Assembly: GCF_918698115.1 (NCBI RefSeq)
Contig: NZ_CAKKLV010000017.1
Location: forward strand, 1 to 64,000
Reading direction: 5' to 3'
From: Peribacillus sp. Bi96
GTDB lineage: Bacteria > Bacillota > Bacilli > Bacillales > DSM-1321
DNA: 64,000 nucleotides
Positions 16,911-26,044 of this stretch are shown here, piece by piece. Positions within the stretch are counted from its first letter, which is position 1. Each line of letters starts with the position of its first letter. The translations under genes and the position numbers were made by a program. The notes beneath the pieces were generated by a model. The model had not been told where the DNA came from. It did no database searches and saw only the letters and a program-made list of their open reading frames with translations.

Positions 16911-18014
16911 ATGATTACGATTATAGGAGGAGGCCCAGCAGGGATTGGTATGGGTGTTCTATTAAAGCAGAATGGAATAGATGATTTTATTATTTTAGAG
17001 AGGGATCAAGTTGGTTCAACATTCTTTCAATGGCCTGAAGAGACAAGGTTTATCACACCATCTTTTACTGCTCATGGTTTTAGTTATTTAGATTTAAACG
17101 CGATTTTACCTGATACGTCACCTGCATATACTTTTGGAAAAGAACACTTATCAGGGGAGGAATATGGCGAATATTTATGTATGATTGCTGAACACTATAA
17201 GTTGCCAGTTAGTGAAAATACACAAGTACATAAAGTAGAAAAAAGGGAAGAAAAAAAGTATTGGGTACAAACAAGTGAGAAGGGTGATGGTTTTTTCTCA
17301 AATTCAGTTATTATTGCTTGTGGCGAATTCCAATTTCCAAAACGTCCTTTTAAATATGGGATACATTACGGCGATGTTACCTCATGGAAAGAAATTGAAG
17401 GGGATAGAATCATTATTGGTGGTGGTGAGAGCGCAGCTGATGCGGCCTATCACTTAAATAAAGAAGGGAGAAAAGTGGATGTATATTACTCTGCGAAACA
17501 GTGGTTTGATATTGAGGTAGATCCTAGTAGGACCTTATCACCATTTACAAGAGAAAGGCTTGAATCAACAAAAGCGCTTAATGGAATCTTTGAACATCCA
17601 ATGAGTAGAGCAATCTCCGTCGAAAAGGACGATGAAAAAGACATGTTTCTCATTCAATTCGAGAATGGTGATGTTGTAGAAACTAAATGGGAACCAATTA
17701 TCTGTACTGGTTTTGGAAGCGGTGCGAAGCAATTCAAGGAGTTATTTGAATGGAACGAAGAAGGACTACCAATCTTAACTGAAAAGGATGAGTCCACGCT
17801 AGCCCCTTCAGTATATTTGATTGGACCGAATGTAAGGCAAAGTAATACAATTTTTTGTTTTATTTATAAATTCCGCCAAAGGTTTGCCATTATTGCTGAG
17901 GATATCATTTTCCATCATAATCTTCCTCGCAATCAAGATATTTTTGAATTGTATAAGAAGTCTGCCATGTACCTTGATGACTTATCTTGTTGTGAGAAAG
18001 GGTGCGCCTGTTAG
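16911..18014 (+). CDS. FAD/NAD(P)-dependent oxidoreductase with Cys-rich tail, Zur-controlled
   Basis: 367 residues of the CzcO/YpdA-like pyridine nucleotide flavoprotein group. The FAD motif IIGGGPAGIGMGVLLK is at the N-terminus and the NAD(P) motif IIIGGGESAADAAYHL near 170; IICTGFGSG is the family's late conserved loop. The redox CxxC of thioredoxin reductases is absent. The protein ends in SCCEKGCAC, four cysteines in nine residues, which could bind metal or be redox active. It is followed 9 bp later by the FeoB-like gene and preceded by a Zur box, so it belongs to zinc starvation. Substrate is unknown. The pairing suggests a reductive step linked to metal uptake, which is inference. Confidence 0.75.
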   Translation: MITIIGGGPAGIGMGVLLKQNGIDDFIILERDQVGSTFFQWPEETRFITPSFTAHGFSYLDLNAILPDTSPAYTFGKEHLSGEEYGEYLCMIAEHYKLPVSENTQVHKVEKREEKKYWVQTSEKGDGFFSNSVIIACGEFQFPKRPFKYGIHYGDVTSWKEIEGDRIIIGGGESAADAAYHLNKEGRKVDVYYSAKQWFDIEVDPSRTLSPFTRERLESTKALNGIFEHPMSRAISVEKDDEKDMFLIQFENGDVVETKWEPIICTGFGSGAKQFKELFEWNEEGLPILTEKDESTLAPSVYLIGPNVRQSNTIFCFIYKFRQRFAIIAEDIIFHHNLPRNQDIFELYKKSAMYLDDLSCCEKGCAC

Positions 18015-18023
18015 GAGATTAAT

Positions 18024-19643
18024 ATGAAAATTGTATTATTAGGTTTAGAATCATCAGGAAAAACTACGCTACTTAAAGGATTATTACAAAAAAATTTCCC
18101 TACTCAGGGATCTAATGTTAAAGGATCTACCTCTACAATACTAGAAGTGAATGAAAATCAGACCCGGTATATGGATACACCTGGAATCCGTATAGGAGGT
18201 GAATTAGTCTCAAGTCAATATACAAGAAAAAAGATAAAATCTGCAGATCAATATTGGTTTATAGTAAGAGGCACCCACTATAAAGAGGAGATTGAAGTCT
18301 TAACAGAAGTTTTCCCTTTTGAAGATAAGCCGATTGCTGTCATAGTTAGCTTTGAAGATAAAATGGATCAAGAATCACTAAGTGAATTAAATGATTTTAA
18401 AGAAAAAAACAAATTCCCTTTATTTATAATGGACACACGAAGAGTTGATTCAAGAGTTGGGGATAAAATACGTGAGTTAGCAAGATCAGTTACTTTTGCA
18501 GAAAGTGTGGAAATTAATAATTTACGTATAAAAAAAATAAAGGACTTAAAATCACTGTTCCAAGTGCGAATCTTAGGGCCATATGTGGCTCTTATAACTT
18601 TACTAGTTATCTATTCCCTCCCAATCTTTTTAGCCTACCAGTTTTCTAAAAGAGTAGAGGGCATTGTAGAATCAACCATTGTTAATTCTCTTATTAGGTG
18701 GAGTGGAGGGGCTCCTGAAACCTTAAAAACTGTGCTCTTTGGAGATTTTGGACTACTATCATTGGGAATCTACTCCTTCGTTTGGGCTTTTCCGGTTGTG
18801 ATTTTATTCGGCTTAGCTATTGCGATTACAGAAGAAAGTGGATTAAAGGATCAAATTACAGATGCACTTGATCCACTTATGAGAAAAGTTGGTTTAACCG
18901 GACAAGATCTTGTTCCTATCATTAACGGTTTTGGATGCAATGTTGTTGCAATACAATCTAGTCGAAGTTGCAACATTTGTACTAGGAAGAACTGCATTTC
19001 AGTTATTTCCTTTGGCTCTGCCTGTAGCTATCAGCTAGGAGCGTCTCTATCTGTCTTTGGTGCTTCAGGACATATCTTTCTTATTATCCCGTATATATTC
19101 ATCTTGATATTAATATCACTTATTCACGGAAAAATTTGGAATAAAAAAACATTGGTACCAATGTTTAAAAAAAGAGAGACTTTCTTGCAATGGCCTTCCG
19201 GACAAACTTTATCCTATAGACTAAAGCCTGTTTTAAGTCAATTTCTTGTCCAAGCTATGCCAATTTTTTTAATTATTTGCCTGGTTGCTTCATTATTTGA
19301 TTTTCTGGGATGGATGGAAATTTTAAAGGAGTTTATCGCACCCTTATTGGCTGTTATTGGCTTATCTACTGATATAGCCCCTGCATTTGTTGCAAGTTTA
19401 TTCCGTAAGGACGGAATATTATTATTGAATGAAGGTTCCGGAATTATGGCAGAACAAATAGCAATAGGAGAACTATTTATTGCGGTTTTCCTCTGTAGTA
19501 CATTTACTGCCTGTTTAGTAACCTTAGTAAAAATAATGAAAGAACTTTCTTTTAAAGAGGCATTCTTATTAGCTGGAAAACAAATGATAACAAGTATTTT
19601 AAGCGTTATTTTGTTTTCCATTCTTTTATCGTTGTATAATTAA
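18024..19643 (+). CDS. FeoB-like GTPase-permease under Zur control
   Basis: 539 residues, shorter than classical FeoB (650-770). The N-terminal G domain has Walker A GLESSGKTT (7-15) and DTPG (51-54) but no clear NKxD motif (SFEDKMD instead). The membrane part from about 185 has the FeoB gate motifs GFGCN (Cys305) and a second Cys334 in SACSYQLG, the place of FeoB SCSARLP. Between them is an added cluster Cys316-x2-Cys319-x4-Cys324. Family knowledge says Fe(II) import; the Zur box upstream and the metal-island setting argue for a role in zinc, or another divalent metal, during zinc starvation. Probably co-transcribed with the flavoprotein (9-bp gap). Confidence 0.8.
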   Translation: MKIVLLGLESSGKTTLLKGLLQKNFPTQGSNVKGSTSTILEVNENQTRYMDTPGIRIGGELVSSQYTRKKIKSADQYWFIVRGTHYKEEIEVLTEVFPFEDKPIAVIVSFEDKMDQESLSELNDFKEKNKFPLFIMDTRRVDSRVGDKIRELARSVTFAESVEINNLRIKKIKDLKSLFQVRILGPYVALITLLVIYSLPIFLAYQFSKRVEGIVESTIVNSLIRWSGGAPETLKTVLFGDFGLLSLGIYSFVWAFPVVILFGLAIAITEESGLKDQITDALDPLMRKVGLTGQDLVPIINGFGCNVVAIQSSRSCNICTRKNCISVISFGSACSYQLGASLSVFGASGHIFLIIPYIFILILISLIHGKIWNKKTLVPMFKKRETFLQWPSGQTLSYRLKPVLSQFLVQAMPIFLIICLVASLFDFLGWMEILKEFIAPLLAVIGLSTDIAPAFVASLFRKDGILLLNEGSGIMAEQIAIGELFIAVFLCSTFTACLVTLVKIMKELSFKEAFLLAGKQMITSILSVILFSILLSLYN

Positions 19644-19732
19644 GTTTCTCACTTACTATCATAAATAATAAACCCAGATGATGAAGTTAGAGGATAGAAT
19701 CATATGGAATGAATTGCATTATTTATTCCCCA

Positions 19733-19816
19733 GTACTTTTTACTATTAAAAAGTACTATATAAAGTAAGAGCAGATTTGATAGTGACTTTATCAAAAGCT
19801 GCTCTTACTTTTGTTT
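19733..19816. terminator. Convergent terminators between feoB-like and ycgQ genes
   Basis: Two hairpins: AGTACTTTTT/AAAAAGTACT (about 19733-19757) and a long one, AAGTAAGAGCAG...CTGCTCTTACTT (about 19768-19813), T-rich on the plus side (TTTTGTTT) and AT-rich on the minus side. They serve the plus gene ending at 19643 and the minus gene ending at 19840. Confidence 0.8.
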
Positions 19817-19839
19817 ATATTGGTAATAGCCTGTCTATA

Positions 19840-20607
19840 CTATTCGGTTATATCTACATATTCATATAAATAGACATCCTTTGGAGCTTGGATTTTCTTA
19901 GAAGTGATTAATTGGATCACTGGAACGGTCTCACCATTATAGCTTCCCTTAGTTAATTTCCCTTGAATAGTGTACCAACTATTCGTTTTCATTTTTTTTA
20001 CATGACCTTTAACCTGGTAACCATATAAGTTAGCATCAACGATACAACAGGTCATGGAAAGGCGAGCAATAGCAATTTGATTTTTCGGAAACTGATTCTC
20101 TCGATATACAAAACCTGAAATTTCTATTTTTCTTCCTTCGATATCTTCAATATTTGTCATTAAATAGTCCAAGACTTGAAAATAATTTTTATCGTCAACT
20201 TTTATTACATCATGTTGATGGAATGTTTCGTTCTTGGCAGAATCGTCAGACTGGATCTGTTTTTGAACAATTCCTCTCTTTGCCAATACATCTTCGCTTA
20301 ATGTGAAATTAGTCAATGTAAACCCAAGTAAAATTGGTATCAAAAATAGACCATATTTGGAAATGGAGGTAAGAGACGACTTTGATTTCTCTTGATCTGT
20401 TTCACATCCACAGCAATGAACATTCTTTTTTTCTTTTTTCATTCGTAAACATCCCACAATCAAAAATGCTGCTAAGGAAATTAATGAGTATGACAGCATT
20501 TTCGGAGCAATTAATTGAGTTAAATTTCCAGATACATATAGCTTGAAAATCATTAGACCTAATCCAAGCAACAATAACGCTTCAAATTTATAAGTAAAAT
20601 TTTTCAC
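19840..20607 (-). CDS. ycgQ: YcgQ-like membrane protein (TIGR03943/UPF0703)
   Basis: 255 residues. Two N-terminal membrane helices, a Cys-rich cytosolic loop (VHCCGCETDQE), a third helix near 90, then an extracytoplasmic domain with RLSMTCCIVDANLYGYQVKG, the conserved CC motif of the family. The partner permease ends at base 20607, where this gene starts, so they are coupled. The pair YcgR-YcgQ is repeatedly found with Zur boxes; its molecular role is not established, probably metal handling at the membrane. Confidence 0.82.
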   Translation of the reverse strand: MKNFTYKFEALLLLGLGLMIFKLYVSGNLTQLIAPKMLSYSLISLAAFLIVGCLRMKKEKKNVHCCGCETDQEKSKSSLTSISKYGLFLIPILLGFTLTNFTLSEDVLAKRGIVQKQIQSDDSAKNETFHQHDVIKVDDKNYFQVLDYLMTNIEDIEGRKIEISGFVYRENQFPKNQIAIARLSMTCCIVDANLYGYQVKGHVKKMKTNSWYTIQGKLTKGSYNGETVPVIQLITSKKIQAPKDVYLYEYVDITE

Positions 20608-21638
20608 TACAAACCTCCTCTACTGATCCAGACCCCTGCTAACAGGCATAAACTAAGGACGACTAAGAAGACTAGCAATATATATATAAATACAAAACGC
20701 CATTTAAAGCATGACATCATGATAAGAGTGTTTTTCAGGTCGAGCATAGGCCCAAATACTAGGAATCCCAAAATTGAACCCGGTAAAAAACTATGGGAAA
20801 AGGAGGCAGCCACAAAAGCATCTGCTGATGAACAAAGGGAGAGTATATATGCTATTCCCATCATCAGTACTGTTCCTTGGATTTGTGAATTTCCAAGTTC
20901 GGCTAGTATTGTCCTATCAACACAAACTTGAAACACACTGGCAAATACTGCACCTATGATAAAATATTTCCCCACCATAAAAAACTCATCAGTAATATGA
21001 TTAATTAAATGAGTTAATTTATGTGATAAAGAGGAAAAGTGGTCGTGTTGAGTATGATTGTGCTCATTTGCATTTTCTTTAATAATGTCTTTTCTACAAA
21101 AAATATAAACGAATGCACCTACTATAATGGCGGTAAGTATACAAATGATGACCCGTCCATATATAATTTCTGGGTTCTTTTGAAAAGCATAATAGGTAGA
21201 TCCAAATACTATGATATTTAAAATGGGTGCAGTGACTAATAGAACGACACCGGCATGTATAGGGACACCCTTAATAATCAGCCTACGAACGACTGGTATA
21301 ATTGCACATTCGCATACAGGTACGATCAGTGCGGCAACGATAGACCAAAAGAGTGCGGCAATTGGTTTTTTTGGTATCATTCGCTGAATTAATTCTTCAC
21401 TAATAAATAAGTGTATGAACGAGGAAGCGATTGCTCCAAGAAATAGAAAGGGAATGGATTCTAAGAATAGTCCTAAAAATACAACGAACATTGAATTCAG
21501 CATAGGCATGGTTGATAGATTAATTTGAGTCGGAATAAAGCGTTCCCCCAAAAAGAAGAATCCTAGAAAAAGAAGTGATAGGATAAAAAATAATAGATTT
21601 GCCGAATAGCGTTTAAAACGCATCATATTAAGAACCAC
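20607..21638 (-). CDS. ycgR: YcgR-like permease (UPF0718, COG0701)
   Basis: 343 residues, about eight membrane helices. Conserved PVCECAIIPVVRRLIIKGVP motif with a Cys-Glu-Cys pair, and the repeat-like SLCSSADAFVAASF segment later, as in the arsenite-permease-like COG0701 family. A His-rich stretch NEHNHTQHDHFSSLSHKLTHL lies in the central cytosolic loop, as in zinc transporters. A Zur box at 21648 lies just upstream on the minus strand. Function inferred as metal-linked transport with YcgQ; the direction and ion are unknown. Confidence 0.82.
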   Translation of the reverse strand: MVLNMMRFKRYSANLLFFILSLLFLGFFFLGERFIPTQINLSTMPMLNSMFVVFLGLFLESIPFLFLGAIASSFIHLFISEELIQRMIPKKPIAALFWSIVAALIVPVCECAIIPVVRRLIIKGVPIHAGVVLLVTAPILNIIVFGSTYYAFQKNPEIIYGRVIICILTAIIVGAFVYIFCRKDIIKENANEHNHTQHDHFSSLSHKLTHLINHITDEFFMVGKYFIIGAVFASVFQVCVDRTILAELGNSQIQGTVLMMGIAYILSLCSSADAFVAASFSHSFLPGSILGFLVFGPMLDLKNTLIMMSCFKWRFVFIYILLVFLVVLSLCLLAGVWISRGGL

Positions 21639-21647
21639 CTTCCTTAC

Positions 21648-21668
21648 AAATCTTAATAATTACGATTT
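21648..21668. promoter_or_regulatory. Zur box of ycgR-ycgQ
   Basis: Core TCTTAATAATTACGA with a perfect ATTACGATTT right arm. Only 10 bp from the ycgR start codon, so it probably covers the ribosome-binding region or early transcript, downstream of the start point. Confidence 0.85.
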
Positions 21669-21865
21669 ATGTTAATAAAGCATATGCTTGTCTTTATTCA
21701 ACATGCTCACTTTTTTTTTCAAGTAGACATAGTTGTTAAAAGAAAAAGACTCAAAGTTTAGTAAATTCTTGATAGACTACCTGATAGAAAATAAGTAGTT
21801 TTTTTTGTCTTTAACCACTTATAAATAATTGATTTATGAAAGTAAATATTATATGGTTAAAGAAC

Positions 21866-21886
21866 AAAGCGTAATGATTACGATTT
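21866..21886. promoter_or_regulatory. Zur box upstream of folE2
   Basis: Core GCGTAATGATTACGA, one change from consensus. It lies 224 bp before folE2, leaving a long leader of unknown function. Confidence 0.85.
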
Positions 21887-22109
21887 ATTATATTTTCGTA
21901 CTCTTCAAAGTATTCCAGCGTAAAATGAATTTTTCTAGAGACTTGTTTAGGAACCAATCATGTGATCACTAAATGGTTTCTAAATTGTACAGAACTTTTG
22001 TACTTAACTAAATTAAGAGGAATTCCATGTAGTTTTAGAAAAAGGTATTACTCGTGATCAATATTTTTATAACTGGTAAAGAATTATTATTGAAGGGAAG
22101 TATTAAAAG

Positions 22110-23021
22110 ATGCCAATTCTGGAATTACCTAATAAACTAGATCGACTTCAATATTTTGGTTCAGCCTGTCCTATTAATGGAGTTAAACCAACAGACAAAC
22201 AATATATGCCAGACTTGCAAAACATAGAAAGAAATTATTTCTTTAAAATCGATAATGTAGGAATTAAAAAAATTAAGTATCCAGTCATTGTTAAAGCAGA
22301 ATCTGAACCGGTAATTCAACAAACCATTGGTGAGTTTACACTAACTACTGAGTTGTGCAGTAATAAGAAAGGGATAAATATGAGCAGGCTCCCAGAAATT
22401 CTTCAAGAAGCCTATTCAAAGGGGATAGAAATGAATCCTCAGTCATTACGTCATTTAGCAAAACGGATGGCAGAAAGGATGGAACAGAAATCTTCAGCTG
22501 TCCAAGTGTCTTTTCCATGGTTTTTTGAAAGAACAAGTCCTGTACTGGGTATGTCAGGTCTGATGAGTGCAGATGTAAATATAGAAGTAGGCTACCAGGA
22601 GCCAGCTATATGGAAGGAAAAGATAGGGATGATAGCAACAGTTACAACACTTTGTCCTTGTTCTAAAGAAATCAGTGAATATAGCGCCCATAATCAGAGA
22701 GGAATTGTTTCTATTGAAATTGAAACTTATTCAGATAGGAGCTTCCCTCGTGATTTTAAGGAAATCATGTTAGAAGTAATTGAATCGAATGCAAGTGCTA
22801 AGCTTTATTCCATCTTAAAAAGGCCTGATGAAAAGAAGGTGACGGAACAAGCATTTGAAAATCCAAGATTTGTTGAAGACCTGATTAGACTGGTTGCTGC
22901 GGACCTATATGAATTAAGGTGGGTTCAATCATTTCATATTGAATGCCGAAATGAGGAATCCATTCATTTACATGATGCTTATGCTTCATTATCTTATGAT
23001 AAAGAAAAGGTGATACCATGA
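22110..23021 (+). CDS. folE2: GTP cyclohydrolase IB, zinc-independent type
   Basis: 303 residues of the FolE2/YciA family, which makes the first pterin of folate synthesis from GTP. Unlike zinc-requiring FolE it works with other metals such as Mn(II). The active-site segment [20 protein letters not shown] carries the conserved Cys, Glu and His. Length matches B. subtilis FolE2. A Zur box is upstream, so it would replace FolE when zinc is short. GAAGGGAAG ribosome binding site. Its last four bases overlap the start of the dcd remnant, showing that they formed an operon. Confidence 0.93.
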   Translation: MPILELPNKLDRLQYFGSACPINGVKPTDKQYMPDLQNIERNYFFKIDNVGIKKIKYPVIVKAESEPVIQQTIGEFTLTTELCSNKKGINMSRLPEILQEAYSKGIEMNPQSLRHLAKRMAERMEQKSSAVQVSFPWFFERTSPVLGMSGLMSADVNIEVGYQEPAIWKEKIGMIATVTTLCPCSKEISEYSAHNQRGIVSIEIETYSDRSFPRDFKEIMLEVIESNASAKLYSILKRPDEKKVTEQAFENPRFVEDLIRLVAADLYELRWVQSFHIECRNEESIHLHDAYASLSYDKEKVIP

Positions 23022-23402
23022 TACTTTCAGCAAAATACCGAGAAATTGTTGTTGAGGATGGGCAGTCCATTAATATAGGGCCAAACTCATTCCTTTTAGC
23101 TACTACAAAAGAATGGATTAAACTTCCGGGTAATATTACCGCGTTCCTAGAAGGGAGAAGTTCAGTAGGCAACATGGGACTATTTATTCAAAATGCAGGG
23201 TGGGTTGACCCAGGTTTTGAAGGGAATATAACCCCTTGAGCTTTTTAACGCGAATAGAATCTCGATAAAATTAACTATAGGTCGTTGAATTTGTCAACTT
23301 GTCTTTTCAGAAGTGCATCAACAAGCAAAATTATACAATGGTAAATACTTTGGTCAAAAAAATGCGACATCAAGTAGAATTTATAAGGATTTAGAACTCT
23401 AA
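23018..23402 (+). pseudogene. dcd: dCTP deaminase, broken
   Basis: The first 73 codons read as dCTP deaminase ([40 protein letters not shown]). One extra C in the CCCC run near 23231 shifts the frame into a stop at 23237. The other frame then continues the protein ([17 protein letters not shown]), meets TGA at 23286-23288 where CGA (Arg) is expected, and goes on as [22 protein letters not shown] to TAA at 23402. So one insertion and one nonsense change inactivate it. The enzyme deaminates dCTP without zinc and would bypass the zinc-dependent dCMP deaminase in making dUMP. Confidence 0.85.
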
Positions 23403-23441
23403 AGAAAGAGATGAAAGATTTTATTTATAAAAAAAACTTGT

Positions 23442-23462
23442 AAATAGTAATCGTTACGATTT
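23442..23462. promoter_or_regulatory. Zur box, first of two before zagA-like gene
   Basis: Core TAGTAATCGTTACGA, close to consensus with a strong right arm. 102 bp upstream of the second box at 23544. Confidence 0.75.
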
Positions 23463-23543
23463 ATAATGGTATAGCTATTAACAATAGCGGGAGAGAAAAA
23501 GCAAACCTTTATAATAAAGAATAGCTATGTATTATTAGATATT

Positions 23544-23564
23544 AAATCGTAATGGTTTCGGTTT
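23544..23564. promoter_or_regulatory. Zur box, second of two before zagA-like gene
   Basis: Core TCGTAATGGTTTCGG: left arm perfect, right arm weaker. Ends 54 bp before the chosen start at 23619. Confidence 0.75.
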
Positions 23565-23618
23565 GTGTGCGTAGATTATATTGATGATATAAGGGTGCTT
23601 TTTGAAAGGAGTGAAAAT

Positions 23619-24797
23619 GTGGGTTCGAAAAGAATTCCAGTTACAGTACTAAGTGGTTATCTTGGTTCAGGAAAGACAACACTGCTAAATCACATTTTAA
23701 CTAATCGAGATAATCTTAAAGTAGCTGTTATTGTCAATGATATGAGTGAAGTAAATATTGATGCTACCTTGGTGAAAAAAGGGGGATTTTCTAAAACTAA
23801 CGAGAAACTGGTAGAAATGCAAAATGGCTGTATATGCTGTACGCTTAGAGAAGATTTACTGATTGAAGTGGAAAAGCTTGCACAGCTAGGAGATATTGAT
23901 TATATCGTTATAGAATCAAGTGGAATAAGTGAACCAATACCCGTAGCTCAGACCTTCACCTATGTTGAAGAAAGTTTGGGAATAGATTTGTCTAGATTAT
24001 GTAAGCTGGATACTATGGTTACCGTTTTAGATGCTAATCGTTTTTGGCATGATTACGCATCAGGAGAAACTCTATTGGATCGTAAGCAGGCAGTTGATGA
24101 AACTGATGAGAGGGAAATAGCCGATTTATTAATTGATCAAATTGAATTTGCTAATGTGATTGTACTGAACAAAGTCGATTTAGTATCGTCAACAAATGTT
24201 CAAGAACTAAAATCAGTTTTACAAAAATTCAATCCAGAGGCCCGTATTATTGAGAGTGAATATGCACGTGTACCACTTACTCAAGTTCTAAACACAGGAC
24301 TTTTTGATTTTGAGACCTCCAGTCAGGGGGCAGGGTGGCTTAAAGAATTAAATGAAGAGCATGTCCCAGAAACAGAAGAGTATGGTATAGCATCATTTGT
24401 ATATTGCCGCAATAAGCCATTCCACCCAGAAAGGCTAATGAATTGGATACATAATTGGCCAGTAGAGGTGGTACGTTCTAAAGGATTTCTTTGGTTAGCT
24501 ACACGGAACGACATTTCCGGACTTCTCTCGCAAGCTGGACCTTCTCTAACTATTCAGGCAGCAGGAAATTGGATAGTGAGTCACCCCGAAGAAGAGCGAA
24601 TGCAAATTTTAAAAGATGAACCAGAACTCTTGGATAGATGGGACGAAACATTTGGTGACCGTTTAACCGAATTGGTTATGATTGGAATTGATATGAGTCA
24701 AAAAGAAATTGAAAAAACCTTGGACGAATGCTTACTTACGGAAGCAGAAATGAATCAAGATTGGTCGGAATTTAAAGACCCACTACCTTCTTTTTAA
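23619..24797 (+). CDS. zagA: COG0523 zinc metallochaperone GTPase (ZagA/YciC type), copy 1
   Basis: 392 residues from the GTG at 23619, which has AAAGGAGTG upstream; an earlier in-frame start overlaps the Zur box. Walker [14 protein letters not shown], the metal motif CICC in [13 protein letters not shown], the ESSGISEP switch and NKVDL (NKxD). The C-terminal CobW domain follows from about 270. In B. subtilis ZagA delivers zinc to client proteins such as FolE in zinc shortage. It is followed by a zinc-free L33 gene. Close to copy 2 (27279) along its whole length, so the two arose by duplication. Confidence 0.9.
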   Translation: MGSKRIPVTVLSGYLGSGKTTLLNHILTNRDNLKVAVIVNDMSEVNIDATLVKKGGFSKTNEKLVEMQNGCICCTLREDLLIEVEKLAQLGDIDYIVIESSGISEPIPVAQTFTYVEESLGIDLSRLCKLDTMVTVLDANRFWHDYASGETLLDRKQAVDETDEREIADLLIDQIEFANVIVLNKVDLVSSTNVQELKSVLQKFNPEARIIESEYARVPLTQVLNTGLFDFETSSQGAGWLKELNEEHVPETEEYGIASFVYCRNKPFHPERLMNWIHNWPVEVVRSKGFLWLATRNDISGLLSQAGPSLTIQAAGNWIVSHPEEERMQILKDEPELLDRWDETFGDRLTELVMIGIDMSQKEIEKTLDECLLTEAEMNQDWSEFKDPLPSF

Positions 24798-24837
24798 GAA
24801 ATATGAGTAAATATAAAACAATGTAGGAGGAAAAAAG

Positions 24838-24987
24838 ATGAGAATTAATATTACGTTAGCATGTACGGAAACTGGAGATCGCAATTATATTACTACAAAG
24901 AATAAACGAAATAACCCGGATAGAATTGAACTAATGAAATATTGTCCACGATTAAAAAGACGTACGTTACACAGAGAAACCAAATAA
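24838..24987 (+). CDS. rpmG: Ribosomal protein L33, zinc-free form
   Basis: 49 residues: [44 protein letters not shown]. Zinc-binding L33 has two CxxC pairs (CTECG, and Cys-x2-Cys near the end); here the first is CTETG and the second has a single Cys, so the ribbon cannot bind zinc. It replaces zinc L33 on ribosomes in zinc shortage and releases zinc. TAGGAGG ribosome binding site, 40 bp after copy 1 of the COG0523 gene and probably co-transcribed from the Zur boxes at 23442 and 23544. Confidence 0.92.
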   Translation: MRINITLACTETGDRNYITTKNKRNNPDRIELMKYCPRLKRRTLHRETK

Positions 24988-25028
24988 AGCATTAAGAGAA
25001 TAAATAAAAAAGCAAAAGCATTTATAAT

Positions 25029-25049
25029 AAAACGTAATCGTTTCGATTT
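25029..25049. promoter_or_regulatory. Zur box of rpsN2
   Basis: Core ACGTAATCGTTTCGA, 17 bp before the rpsN2 start. Confidence 0.75.
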
Positions 25050-25066
25050 GTAAAAGGAGAATTATT

Positions 25067-25336
25067 ATGGCGAAAAAATCAAAAGTTGTTAAAGAACAAA
25101 AAAGGCAGGAGATGGTGATGAAATATGCAGCCATTCGTGCAGAGTTAAAAGAAAAAGGTGATTTTGAAGCACTAAGAAAACTTCCTAGAGATTCTTCACC
25201 TACACGGCTTAAGAACAGATGTGAAGTAACTGGAAGGCCAAGGGGATATCTAAGAAAGTTTAAAATGTCTAGGATTGCTTTTAGAGAGTATGCTCACAAA
25301 GGTCAAATACCGGGTGTGAAAAAAGCTAGTTGGTAA
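25067..25336 (+). CDS. rpsN2: Ribosomal protein S14, zinc-free form
   Basis: 89 residues, the long Cys-free type ([24 protein letters not shown], then RNRC-like [37 protein letters not shown]). The zinc form is about 61 residues with CxxC...CxxC; here only one Cys remains. It substitutes in 30S assembly in zinc shortage. Own Zur box and AAAAGGAG site; a terminator follows. Confidence 0.95.
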   Translation: MAKKSKVVKEQKRQEMVMKYAAIRAELKEKGDFEALRKLPRDSSPTRLKNRCEVTGRPRGYLRKFKMSRIAFREYAHKGQIPGVKKASW

Positions 25337-25350
25337 AATATTCAATATTT

Positions 25351-25391
25351 CAACTACCGGATGTTGAAATCTGGTAGTTGATGTTTTTATG
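25351..25391 (+). terminator. Terminator after rpsN2
   Basis: CAACTACCgGA and TCtGGTAGTTG pair around a short loop, followed by ATGTTTTTAT. Confidence 0.85.
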
Positions 25392-25412
25392 TAAATATTA
25401 AGGGGTGAAAAT

Positions 25413-25769
25413 ATGGAGCGGATTAATCCTATCTTAATGGAATTTTTACTTCGAAGTGTTATCAAAAAATTACCTGATATACACAGAGAAGTTTACCAGT
25501 ATATTGAGAGTATGGAATATCAATTAGAGGAAGTTTCTGTGGATGAAAAACAATTTCTTCAGTTAATGATTGAGAAATCTCCATTTAAAGCGGCAGCAGA
25601 CCACTTCTCACTCCATATCTCTACAATAAAGGAAATAATGGATGGGGCACAAATGGAAATAGATAAATCTATAGATGAACGGTGTAATCGAATTAAATGG
25701 ATTGATTATACCGATAAATTTAAGCAATCCGATAAAACTACCCAGCGAGCATTTATCTTCTTATCTTAA
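25413..25769 (+). CDS. Unknown protein, possible sigma-factor-like helix-turn-helix
   Basis: 118 residues, not recognised. ATG with AGGGGTG upstream, 22 bp past the rpsN2 terminator. The sequence is mostly helical, and SPFKAAADHFSLHISTIKEIMDGA (residues about 53-76) has the spacing of a region-4-type HTH. There is no Zur box of its own. It may be a small regulator or a leftover of a larger gene; function unknown. Confidence 0.5.
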   Translation: MERINPILMEFLLRSVIKKLPDIHREVYQYIESMEYQLEEVSVDEKQFLQLMIEKSPFKAAADHFSLHISTIKEIMDGAQMEIDKSIDERCNRIKWIDYTDKFKQSDKTTQRAFIFLS

Positions 25770-26044
25770 CCTTAAAACCATCTGCGCAAAAGATAACTGA
25801 ACCATTCTAATTTAAGTATTGAGTTATTTTCCAATGATACTTCATTAATTTCCTTTCGAGATAAGGGAAAAAGACTAATCTGGTGACTAGTTCAATAGAT
25901 TTATGTATGGCCCCATTTACCCTCACAATTAAGATTGGATGCATGCTATAAACTAGGTATATTGATGAGAAACAACAAATGGAGAGAATTTGCATACAAG
26001 GATTGTAAGTAATTATGATATTGATTATACATAAGGAGGTAGTT

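Larger units (their letters stand above)
21639..22109. other. Divergent intergenic region with two Zur boxes
   Basis: 471 bp between ycgR (minus) and folE2 (plus). The Zur boxes at 21648 and 21866 are described separately. Besides AT-rich DNA, no gene is seen. Confidence 0.6.
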
